NCBI GenBank assembly: GCA_964373065.1
Contig: CAYJSJ010000024.1
Span: 1-14,437, forward strand
Direction of reading: 5' to 3'
Source: CAYJSJ01 sp964373065
Lineage (GTDB): Bacteria; Patescibacteriota; Gracilibacteria; Peribacterales; Peribacteraceae
Length of the DNA: 14,437 bases
The number at the start of each line of letters is the position of its first letter. Position 1 is the first letter of the stretch. Under the pieces are notes generated by a model. It saw only the letters and a list, made by a program, of their open reading frames with translations. It did not search any database and was not told where the DNA came from. Both the position numbers and the translations under genes were made by a program. This document shows, piece by piece, positions 1 through 8,200 of the stretch.

Positions 1-1605
1 GCTGCCTCTCGGGACGGTCGTCTCGCCCCGGATGCCGTTTGCGGTGAGGGAGAGGTTCTCTGCGACATCGTCAGGCAAGATTTCATTGGTGGTCTGAGAT
101 AGATCGCCGGTTGCCGTCCGATCTTTGGCGGGTAACTCAATAATCGGAATCTGAAATTCAGGTATGCGGCTCTCTGCAAGTATCTCGCCCGATGGGTCAA
201 TGACTTTGAGATACGAGATGCCGTCTCGCTCTTCTATGACGATGGAGGGAGGAGGAGAATCGTCTGCCATCATTGTCTCTGACAGAGCGGAACGGCCGAC
301 AAAATCTGACGACCTCAATGTCGGCGTTATTTGAGAAGCACCACTCGTCTGTCCGGGTATAATCAATTGCCCGCCGTCGGTTACCGCTTGAGATATCCCG
401 AAGCATTGCGGCACAGATTGTCTTTTTTCATCTATTTTCGTCGCAACGGTCGCATATGATGTCTCAAAGAACTCTTGCCAGTACTCAAGCATTGAAATCT
501 TTCTTGCGAGATCGCCAAGCACGCCGCTCTTTGTGTCGCGGGGGTCGGCGCAATAATTAAAATTGTACGAGCCCTTTCCTACCAAAACGGAAATACGAAC
601 GAAGACGAGATTTTTTGACTCTTCCTCCACGGTTTTTCTGACGACAACATCACCTGCCCGTGTGAATTGCGTCTCTATTCCGTTTACATAAACTTTAGTC
701 ACTGTTTCGTAACATTTTCCGTTGCCGAACGAAAAAGAGACGGAAGCGGTGTCTGGGTCCAATAATCGTTTCGCGGCGGCAGGCATCTTCGCCAAAGCGT
801 CGGCATCGACCAACATAAACTGAGATTGCTTTCGAGACAAATCTGCTTCTAAATTTGCAGTGCCACCGCTCCCAACAACATCAAGACCCGTCTGAATTTC
901 ACCAACGGCTTTGACGAACCAATTTTTGCTTTGAAGACGGATAAAATGCAAGAGAGTGCTCAATCCGTCTTTCAAATCACTGAGGGTCTTCGGTCCAGAG
1001 AGCGCGAACAGTCCCCCATCTTCATAATCTCCTTTTGTCCTGCCGACAAATTGAGGAGTTCCCTTTTGGCCGCTGCGGCCAACCAGACATTGAGGACTCA
1101 CCGTGACCCCCTCGTAATACCTCACCTCTACCTCCCCGACCGGAATAATCGCCCATTTTTTGTCGGCGATATCACGCGCAATGTCCGCGACGCTTCGCGA
1201 TTGATTTGTATCAATCGCTTCTATAGCGGCTTTCGTATCTCGCAGAACCTGGATTTTGGACTGAATAGAAACAATGGATTTTTGCATATCGGCAGATTGA
1301 TTTCGCAGGGCTTGAACCGACATCAACGCATTGAGGCATTCCGCCGCCTGTGCCAGGCCAGGAAGTGCAGTCGGCTCCACGCATGAAGCAGCCGGCACAA
1401 AGCGCGCGCTCCGCGGTATGTCAATGAGTTTGACTCCTTGCGGTATCGCACCGGCGTACACCGCCTCCAACTGAACCCGCCGCGAAGGCGGGACGGGCGG
1501 CAAAGATGGCATCGCCGCTTGCGCGAAGACGAAGTCGCCGGCCGCAAACAAGGACAGCGCGAGAAGGAACTGGAATGCTCTGCGGTTATGGTAAAGATTC
1601 GCCAT
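1..1605 (-). CDS. Secreted six-cysteine protein, long paralog (3' end outside window)
   Basis: Unrecognised family. The frame reads from ATG at 1605 without a stop to base 1, giving 535 residues with the C-terminus missing. Residues 1-29 form a signal peptide (MANLYHNRR, then a hydrophobic stretch, likely cleavage after VFA or AQA). Residues 92-135 look helical or coiled-coil. Cysteines lie at 75, 90, 173, 298, 352 and 401; the last sits in a Q-C-F-G motif. Their order and the local motifs (C-x-NA-x-M, QC-L/V, M-L/I-VD..A, VS-L/F-S..K.C, C-x-DP, CFG) match the adjacent 367-aa protein, so I infer a paralog. Beyond residue 405 it has a Ser/Thr/Pro-rich, acidic extension absent from that paralog. 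The start is supported by an AGGTAAG Shine-Dalgarno sequence overlapping the upstream stop codon, 7 nt gap. Likely extracytoplasmic, disulfide-bonded, and co-transcribed with the genes above. No enzymatic motif is visible. Confidence 0.85.
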   Translation of the reverse strand, partial: MANLYHNRRAFQFLLALSLFAAGDFVFAQAAMPSLPPVPPSRRVQLEAVYAGAIPQGVKLIDIPRSARFVPAASCVEPTALPGLAQAAECLNALMSVQALRNQSADMQKSIVSIQSKIQVLRDTKAAIEAIDTNQSRSVADIARDIADKKWAIIPVGEVEVRYYEGVTVSPQCLVGRSGQKGTPQFVGRTKGDYEDGGLFALSGPKTLSDLKDGLSTLLHFIRLQSKNWFVKAVGEIQTGLDVVGSGGTANLEADLSRKQSQFMLVDADALAKMPAAAKRLLDPDTASVSFSFGNGKCYETVTKVYVNGIETQFTRAGDVVVRKTVEEESKNLVFVRISVLVGKGSYNFNYCADPRDTKSGVLGDLARKISMLEYWQEFFETSYATVATKIDEKRQSVPQCFGISQAVTDGGQLIIPGQTSGASQITPTLRSSDFVGRSALSETMMADDSPPPSIVIEERDGISYLKVIDPSGEILAESRIPEFQIPIIELPAKDRTATGDLSQTTNEILPDDVAENLSLTANGIRGETTVPRGS

Positions 1606-1611
1606 AGTGAA

Positions 1612-1618
1612 CTTACCT
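1612..1618 (-). promoter_or_regulatory. Ribosome binding site overlapping the preceding stop codon
   Basis: AGGTAAG lies 6 nt before the ATG at 1605. Its TAA is the stop codon of the 367-aa gene, so translation of the two paralogs is probably coupled. It also fixes the start of the downstream gene. Confidence 0.6.
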
Positions 1619-2716
1619 GCCGAAACAACGTTGGTGCTTCGTCTTGAGCGCCGCGAGGGCATCTGAAGCGGATTTCTCGTCCCGTTTAAATTGCGGTATA
1701 TACCCCTCAATCATTTTAAGCTGTTGCGTAGCGCCCTTCTTGAGTTGATTGGTCAAGCTGATTCTAAAGCTGACACCAATAAAAGAAACCTCAACATTCT
1801 CCGGGTCAAAACACGCGGAAAGTTTCCTATTCCCCAGAATGAGAGTGTAGAAACGCTCGTTGGTATCTTTACCGTTCTTGTCTTTACACGGCTTTTCGCT
1901 TGAAAGACTTACCGATACCGTCGTCGGCACGGTTCCTTTTGCCACAAGCCCGGGCATTAACTCTTGAACCGCGCGGCGGTCAACAATCATTCCATAGGGC
2001 GCCAGTTCAAGAAATTCCGCCATGACTTTCTTGATGCCCACCTTTCGCTCTTCCGAGGTCTCGGGCATCTTGAGCAATCTGCCCATATCATAGACCAAGC
2101 GCGGCAAGTCAAAATTGATGGCAGATGACGCTTTGGCGAATGTTTCGAGATATTCATCGTACCGTCCGACCACTTTGTTGTCCTCAAGTCCAAGAACTTC
2201 CCCCGCCCCTGTGCCGCCATTCGTTATCTGGTCTTTGGAGAGCACGCATTGGACCTTAAAGGTCCATGTCCGAGAAGAAATCGCTCTTCCTTTCAATAGA
2301 CCGCCGACGGGAAGAAGAATACTCTCTCCAAAATCTTCTAACCGTTTGACCGGCGCCATAAGCTCGGCGGTGCGGCGCAGCAATCTTGCCTTCTCCTCAA
2401 GAACCGCGATACTGGACGCGGCGGCGTCAACTTCTTCGGCAAATACGACTGCTTTCATCCGTGCGTTTTGGCACACGGCTTCGTCTTGAAGACGCGTAAA
2501 TGTGTCGGGGTATCGCGTCAGAACCTCTGGCGCAATACAACGGGGAGCGGGACGAACAACTGAAAATTGAGGAGGGGTATTCTGTTCTATGTTCTCAACT
2601 CTCGCGGCTTGATCGTTCTCAAAAACAACTCGAGCCCATTGTTCTTGTTCCGCAAAGGAAAGGATGGGAGCAATGAAAAACAACGCGAGCAACAAAAAGA
2701 CGGAGGAATAGCTCAT
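1613..2716 (-). CDS. Secreted six-cysteine protein, short paralog
   Basis: Unrecognised family, 367 aa. The frame is open further upstream (to 2968), but that extension overlaps the preceding gene and reads as Ser/Arg/Pro-rich shadow sequence. The ATG at 2716 immediately begins a classic signal peptide (MSYSSVFLLLALFFIAPILSFA, cleavage near residue 22) and lies 4 nt after the upstream stop. Cysteines are at 60, 82, 157, 277, 302 and 364. Residues 85-125 are charged, Ala/Glu-rich and probably helical; 150-160 and 265-315 are beta-like; 320-360 are helical. The protein ends in R-C-F-G-R, so its sixth Cys matches the CFG motif of the longer downstream paralog. No membrane anchor or catalytic motif is visible. 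It probably functions outside the cytoplasm with three disulfides and may pair with the paralog. Confidence 0.85.
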   Translation of the reverse strand: MSYSSVFLLLALFFIAPILSFAEQEQWARVVFENDQAARVENIEQNTPPQFSVVRPAPRCIAPEVLTRYPDTFTRLQDEAVCQNARMKAVVFAEEVDAAASSIAVLEEKARLLRRTAELMAPVKRLEDFGESILLPVGGLLKGRAISSRTWTFKVQCVLSKDQITNGGTGAGEVLGLEDNKVVGRYDEYLETFAKASSAINFDLPRLVYDMGRLLKMPETSEERKVGIKKVMAEFLELAPYGMIVDRRAVQELMPGLVAKGTVPTTVSVSLSSEKPCKDKNGKDTNERFYTLILGNRKLSACFDPENVEVSFIGVSFRISLTNQLKKGATQQLKMIEGYIPQFKRDEKSASDALAALKTKHQRCFGR

Positions 2717-2720
2717 AATT

Positions 2721-5219
2721 TTACCACGGCAGAAGCCGCAGAGTGGGAGAAATCTCGCGCAGCGCCTCAAAGATGCTTGCCAACTGGAGGCGGCGGTCAA
2801 GCGATGAACTCCCTCCAATCGGGGCAGAGACGGAGGTGCCGTCGGTGAACGAGAAGGTAACGGTGCCTCCGGTAAAGACATTGACCCGCTGCATATAGAG
2901 GGTGAAGACGAGCGAGGAACCGATAAACGGTCCCGCCGTCGCGCCGTAAGAGCCGATGACGCGCGCATTGTTATAGTGAACCGCGATGGGGTATAACCCG
3001 CTGTTAGCGGTTGACCAGGACTCGCCGAAGATGCTGTTGGTCACCTCAACGGATTTGATGGTCTTTGAGGAAGGGAGCGAGAGAGTCGCGACAATTTGGT
3101 GGTCTTGTGCGCCGTCAGGACTCCAGCTCCACGCCCCAGTCTGATCGCCCGCACCGGCGGCGGAACCATTATACGACGCGGAAAGAGTTGGCGGTTCATT
3201 TGATGGCGGAGGCGGGGGTGGCGGGGGTGGCGGGGGTGGGGCTGTCGCACTTGCTACCGTAATCGTTACCGAGTCGGTCGCCGACCGTCCGCCACTCCCA
3301 ACGCAGGTGAATACGATGGTCATTGTGTTGTTTATTATTGCTCCGATATTCTTGGAACCGCTCGGAGAGATGATGGAGAAGCTGGGAGAGGTAGAACAAA
3401 CTATCGCGTTAGTTGAAGACCAGGAGAGAGTGACTGGCGTGCCTGGGGTGATGGTCGGCGCGTCGCTTCCGTTTGCCTTGATGTCGGCGGTGGGAGCGTC
3501 CGGCGCGGACGGAGGAGGTGGAACGGCGGGAGTAGTGGGGGGAGGTGAGCCGACATTTCCATCGGAGGATGGCGGCGTAAGAGAAGACGCGGCGGTTGCG
3601 GGTATAGCCGCATTGATGCTCGAGCCGTCAATGAAGACAACGGTAATCGTGCCGCCGCTCCAGCTTTGTGAGACCTTTTGGCCGTAGAGATAAAAGGCGT
3701 CAGTACCGCCGTGAGAAGTGGAGATGGGTTGTCCGTACGCGGTGGTCAAGGAGATACCTCCTCTCAATACTGCGAGCGCATAATTTGCAGTATCAGCTGT
3801 TGACCACGCCTCGCCGTTGTTATGCCAGATCTTTATTGACCGAATGGTTCGTCCTCCTCCGCTTATCTCCGCTCTGAAGTTCCAGTCGGGGCTGCTGTTG
3901 GGAGCAAACTGGCCAATGGCGCCTGCGCGGTCGTCAGAAGAAGAGAGGAGAGTTGCCGAAACGGATGGTTGAGAAGATGAGGCGGGAGGAGTGGAAGGTG
4001 GAGGTTCTGAAGTTGGCGTAACGGGAGGAGGCGAAGTGGTGCTTCTCACCGTAATCGTTACCGAGTCGGTCGCCGACCGTCCGCCACTCCCAACGCAGGT
4101 GAATACGATGGTCATTGTGTTGTTTATTATTGCTCCGATATTCTTGGAACCGCTCGGAGAGATGATGGAGAAGCTGGGAGAGGTAGAACAAACTATCGCG
4201 TTAGTTGAAGACCAGGAGAGAGTGACTGGCGTGCCTGGGGTGATGGTCGGCGCGTCGCTTCCGTTTGCCTTGATGTCGGCGGTGGGAGCGGTAGTGGAAG
4301 GAGGCGTCTGAACCAGAGTCTCTGCCGACAGATTCGGCTGGGGCGCCGCCCTATCTCCCGTCGTGATGGCGGCGTTCTTTATGGTCCCGTCGGTAAAAGT
4401 TACGAAGATGGTCCCGTCGCTGCTCCATATCTGGTCTTGCGAAACTTTCTGGGCGAAGAGATAGAAGATGTCTGGAGTACTCGCGTTGGAAGTTCTGATG
4501 AAAGCGCCATACGAATTGGTAAGTTGTCCGGACCCAAAGATACCGCCGGTGTTTACCACGAGCCCCCAGTTGCTCGTATTTCTCGTTGACCACGCCTCGC
4601 CGTTAGGACGGCGAATCTCAATAGACCGAATGGTTCGTCCTCCTCCGCTTATCTCCGCTCTGAAGTTCCAGTCGGGACTGTCGTTTGGTTGAAACGCGGA
4701 TGACCCGAGCCTTCCCGCCCGGTCGTCGGTTGAAGAGAGAAGCTGTGCAGAGACCCAGGGACCCGAAGAGACGGGCGAGAGCGGAGGAACGATCGGCGTC
4801 GTCGGAGCGGTGAGCGTCCCTGAAAGGGCGGAACGACCTGTGTCATTGTCCATAACCGGTTGCGGAGGCGTCTCTCCGACACTCACCGTCAAGCGACGCA
4901 TATCGGTCTCGCCGGAGCCGGTACAGGTAAGCACAAAGGTCGTGGTTGAATTAAGGCGGCCTTTCAGATAATCCTGCACGGCGTCTGACAATTTCTTTCC
5001 CGACGCGGCGAAATCGCACCTCTCTGCATTTTCTGAATTCCATTCAATGGTGAGGCGGGTGCCCGCCTCAACAGAAAAGTTCCTTGCCTGCTGATTTATC
5101 GTGAACAAAGTAATACCGACCGTTGTCTCATCTTCTTCAAACCCTTCAAGGGCGAGAGCGGGAACGGCGGCGAGTAAAGAAACCGAGACGAGAAGCCAAA
5201 CGCGAATGAGTTTTTTCAT
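2721..5219 (-). CDS. Secreted repeat protein with three Ig-like/beta-module pairs
   Basis: 832 aa with signal peptide at 1-24 (MKKLIRVW, hydrophobic core, ALA cleavage site). Three alternating units follow. Ig-like modules at about 32-115, 311-391 and 575-655 each have the pattern L-x-W-x-S..A..C near the start and F-x-L/F-TC-x-GSG near the end, giving one likely disulfide apiece. An unnamed beta-rich module (X) at about 154-286, 418-540 and 677-801 carries 'SPDWNFRAEI', 'GEAWST' and 'F.DG' signatures; the third copy is the most divergent. Pro/Ser/Thr linkers separate them, including a run of 12 prolines at 661-672. Ig copies 2 and 3 are identical at DNA level. The C-terminus (805-824) is a probable amphipathic helix, with no LPXTG or membrane anchor. 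ATG at 5219 has a GAAAGGA Shine-Dalgarno sequence. Likely a surface adhesin or structural fibre subunit; the ligand is unknown. Confidence 0.9.
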   Translation of the reverse strand: MKKLIRVWLLVSVSLLAAVPALALEGFEEDETTVGITLFTINQQARNFSVEAGTRLTIEWNSENAERCDFAASGKKLSDAVQDYLKGRLNSTTTFVLTCTGSGETDMRRLTVSVGETPPQPVMDNDTGRSALSGTLTAPTTPIVPPLSPVSSGPWVSAQLLSSTDDRAGRLGSSAFQPNDSPDWNFRAEISGGGRTIRSIEIRRPNGEAWSTRNTSNWGLVVNTGGIFGSGQLTNSYGAFIRTSNASTPDIFYLFAQKVSQDQIWSSDGTIFVTFTDGTIKNAAITTGDRAAPQPNLSAETLVQTPPSTTAPTADIKANGSDAPTITPGTPVTLSWSSTNAIVCSTSPSFSIISPSGSKNIGAIINNTMTIVFTCVGSGGRSATDSVTITVRSTTSPPPVTPTSEPPPSTPPASSSQPSVSATLLSSSDDRAGAIGQFAPNSSPDWNFRAEISGGGRTIRSIKIWHNNGEAWSTADTANYALAVLRGGISLTTAYGQPISTSHGGTDAFYLYGQKVSQSWSGGTITVVFIDGSSINAAIPATAASSLTPPSSDGNVGSPPPTTPAVPPPPSAPDAPTADIKANGSDAPTITPGTPVTLSWSSTNAIVCSTSPSFSIISPSGSKNIGAIINNTMTIVFTCVGSGGRSATDSVTITVASATAPPPPPPPPPPPPSNEPPTLSASYNGSAAGAGDQTGAWSWSPDGAQDHQIVATLSLPSSKTIKSVEVTNSIFGESWSTANSGLYPIAVHYNNARVIGSYGATAGPFIGSSLVFTLYMQRVNVFTGGTVTFSFTDGTSVSAPIGGSSSLDRRLQLASIFEALREISPTLRLLPW
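3211..3237. repeat. 9-nt tandem repeat encoding a poly-proline run
   Basis: Three perfect units of GGCGGGGGT on the plus strand (CCA CCC CCG-type codons on the coding strand) extend into flanking Pro codons and give 12 consecutive prolines before X module 3. The unit length keeps frame, so slippage would change linker length only. Confidence 0.85.
3256..3498. repeat. 243-bp direct repeat, copy 1 (Ig module 3)
   Basis: I see no mismatch between this and 4048-4290 when read base by base. It is 81 codons long, covers almost the whole third Ig-like module of the 832-aa protein, and is in frame with the other copy. Flanking linker sequence diverges abruptly on both sides. Confidence 0.95.
3838..3890. 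repeat. 53-bp direct repeat, copy 1 (X module 2 core)
   Basis: Identical to 4624-4676. It encodes the 'SPDWNFRAEI...RTIRSI' core of the X module, while the rest of the two modules has diverged. Confidence 0.9.
4048..4290. repeat. 243-bp direct repeat, copy 2 (Ig module 2)
   Basis: Partner of 3256-3498, offset 792 bp. The lack of even synonymous differences points to recent duplication or gene conversion inside this gene. Confidence 0.95.
4624..4676. repeat. 53-bp direct repeat, copy 2 (X module 1 core)
   Basis: Partner of 3838-3890, offset 786 bp (a multiple of three). The offset differs from that of the 243-bp repeat, so it is not simply part of one continuous duplicated block. Confidence 0.9.
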
Positions 5220-5227
5220 ATCCTTTC

Positions 5228-5233
5228 ATTATA
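5228..5233 (-). promoter_or_regulatory. Possible -10 box just upstream of the 832-aa gene
   Basis: A perfect TATAAT ends 8 nt before the ATG at 5219, in the 56-nt gap after the giant gene. No convincing -35 is seen. If used, transcription would begin at or near the start codon, yet a GAAAGGA ribosome site also lies in the 8 nt, so the box may be fortuitous. Confidence 0.25.
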
Positions 5234-5275
5234 CTCCCCGTCCGCAATATAACTATAGAGGATGTGGATAACGAC

Positions 5276-8200
5276 TCAGAACTCCTCAAAGAGCGGGAGA
5301 GGGAGAATGATGCTGCCACTGCTATCGTCTTCGCCGCCAACAGATTCAGGACTGCAGACAGAGACAGCAGGGTCACAGACCCGCACGCTGCACGAACCAT
5401 TGGCGGTACGGTTTGCCGAGTCGGTAATCGTTATCTGCGCCGTCTTCGTTCCCCCTGTTTGATAGCCGTTCTGAAGCGTTACCGATTGCGTGGTGCGACC
5501 AGTTAGATTCTCGCCCTGCCATGCATAGCGCGTATAGGGTGCAGTGCCTCCTCCGCCGAATGCCGACCACGTAATGGAATTGCCAACTCTAATTTCTTGC
5601 GCGGTCGGCGAATTGCGGCAACTCACCGAGAGCGAACCGCTTGGTTGAGTAAAGACAGCGACGACGGTCTTAGGACCAGTCATATGAATGCGGCAGATTG
5701 GGTCGGTCCCCTGACAAGCGTCGCTCCAACCCGCAAAGCGGAATCCGCTCCCCGCCGTTGCGGTGAGAGCCACCCGTGTATTCTTCACATACATCTTACT
5801 GCACTGCGTGCCGCAAAAGAGGTCTCCCGAGTCACCTTTGACACTACCCGTTCCCTCTTTGACGACCCTCAGATTAAAGGGACCGGATAATGGGTTGCTT
5901 GGTGTGTCGTCGTTGATATTAGGAGGAGGTCCTCCCTGACGACTCACCTGTAACGGCGTACAAGTCAAATCAACCGGACGGTTTCTGGCGTCGGTAATGC
6001 GCGCGACTCCATTTTTTGTACCGACAGATGCGTACGATACATCAAGAGAGCCCGAGGTCCCGCTTATATTCTGTGTGCAAGAAGACCCGGGGCGAGAACA
6101 GGACGCGACCAATTCACTATCGCCTGTCCAGCGCACCTCAAAGGGAGCTTGCCCCTCTTCTACCCGCGCCGTCCAAGAAACGGCCTGGCCAACGGCCGCT
6201 TGAGTCGGGGAGGGGAAACACTGCCCCGTCGGTGCGTCTCCAGGCGGCGGAGGCGGGGGTGCCGAGACCGTTACCGTCGCGCTCTGGGTGCAGGTATCGG
6301 TTGCGCCTTGGGTACGGCAGGAGAGTGTATAGTTTCTGTTCGCGGTGAGCGCGCCTGTTAAGATACTGCCTTGAATCTGGTTCCCCGTCTCAAATCCGAT
6401 GCCGGTGCAACTTGCGGCTTTGACCGATGACCACGAGAGCGTGGCGCTTCCGCCCGAGGTGACGCGGTCGGGAACCGCGTTGAGTGAGGCGGCGCATTGC
6501 GTCGGTCCGTCATAGACCTCAACGGTGAATGAAGCGGTGCGCACAGGTCCTCCGCTTGGCGTGCCCGCCACTTCTACGATATAGTTCCCGAGCGGTGTGG
6601 CGCTGAATGTCTCAATCAAGAGACGGCTTGAGGCAGTCGGGTTTGCGGGATTGTTGCTGACGATGCTCACCTTCAACCGCGCGGCGGGAGAACTGCCGAA
6701 GGCAAGGTTCGTCTCGCTTCCCGTCACGCTCCCCCCGTTATTCGGCGCCGTGATGCGCGAGATGACGAGGGGTACCGACTTGGTCGTTCCTGAGACAAGC
6801 GTGCGGGTCGCCGTCGTCTCAATCGTCTGGCTTCGTTTGAGCGCGGTATTGTTCGCCGAGAGGTCGTAGTCAAATGCCGGAGCCAGAGGGGGTGGCGTCT
6901 TTACCGTGATGGTAATCGTTGCGCTGCAGTTGCTCGCCTCCGATTCGTCCGATTCGGGAACAACTCCCGCCTGCGCAGTATAGTCTTTGTTCGCGCCGCT
7001 GTGGAGACCTTGGTCGGCGCAGAGCCGATAGGAGAGAGTAATCCCTTCTCGGGTACCGGCAACTCCCATCGCCGCCGAAGGAATGACGGCGCGAGTGTTG
7101 ACTCCGTTCGCCGTGCTGTGTGAGAGCGGACTTGTATTCGGCACGAGCGTTGTCGGATTGCCCGCGTCAGTCGGCAGGTCGTCCCACGCCCCGTTCCCAA
7201 TCTTCACTTGATAGAGATTCTTGAATGTCCCGTTGGGAGTCGGCGCCGCGCCGATATTTGAGATAGCGCCGCCAAGCATTATGGTGCCCGTGTCGTAGTA
7301 GGTGCGCAACTCTCCGGGAACGGGCTCCGTACCCGAGAGCGCGAGAGAGGCGACGAGGTCTGGTCTCGCGGCTTCAGAGACGGGGACAGTCAGCGTGTCC
7401 GATATCTCGCCCCCTCCCGCCTCCGTTTTCTTGGTGCACGCGATTCTGAATGTATATGATGGCAGTATGAGCGCTCCCGTCGCGATTCCCGTAAGCGTAT
7501 GCTGGGCGGGTGCGTTAGCAGCCAATACGGCAACAGGCGTCGGGAGCGTCTTCTCCACGCGGCACGAACCATCAATAACATTGTCTGAAGTCCATTTCAA
7601 GACAGGAGTGGCGCCCTTGGCGCGTGTGGGAGAAACGGTACCGCCCTGCACGCCCTTCAGATAATCCACGCCCGAGTCGGTGAGGTAGAGGTCAACCGAA
7701 GACTTCGGAACTTCAGTCTCGAGTTTGACGAGTATGGTTACATGGCTGCTGTACCTCGTAACCTTGTCGCTCATTTTGAGAAGGTAGCACTGCGTATACG
7801 CAAAAAAGGAGGGACACGGGGCGGGTGTTATGTTGCAGTCTGCATACCAAGAGTCGGTGCAGGCGGGAATGGCCACCGTGCCTTGCGCGGGGGTGATGCC
7901 GAGGTGATAGGTATCCGGCTCGGAGTCCTCAAAAGGAAGATACCAGCCGCCCATGGGGGTTCCGAAGCCAGTCATATCCCAAAGCGCTCTGATGTCTTTG
8001 CTGGTGCTCATGCTCCCGGAGGTTGTAAAGGAGGACGGCGCGTTCGGATCCGGACGCGCCAAAGTCGGAACGGGCGGTTCGGTAAGTTGAATCGGGTTGC
8101 CGTCGGAATCTGTCGCACCGGAATACACGCGGCAGAGATTTCCCCCAATGTCCGAGTTGTCATTCCAACATACTCCCCCTCCGCGCGGTTCGCCGCACAG

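Noticed and set aside
931..1386. Plus-strand ORF of 151 codons antisense to the long six-Cys gene
   Set aside because: The minus-strand frame gives a signal peptide and a coherent protein to the window edge; the plus ORF has no ribosome site and shadow-like composition.
2717..2968. N-terminal extension of the 367-aa protein to 2968
   Set aside because: Ser/Arg/Pro-rich sequence overlapping the upstream gene; the signal peptide begins exactly at ATG 2716.
3307..4311. Pairs of near-identical plus- and minus-frame ORFs in other frames
   Set aside because: They are copies of the same shadow frame created by the 243-bp repeat of the real minus-strand gene.
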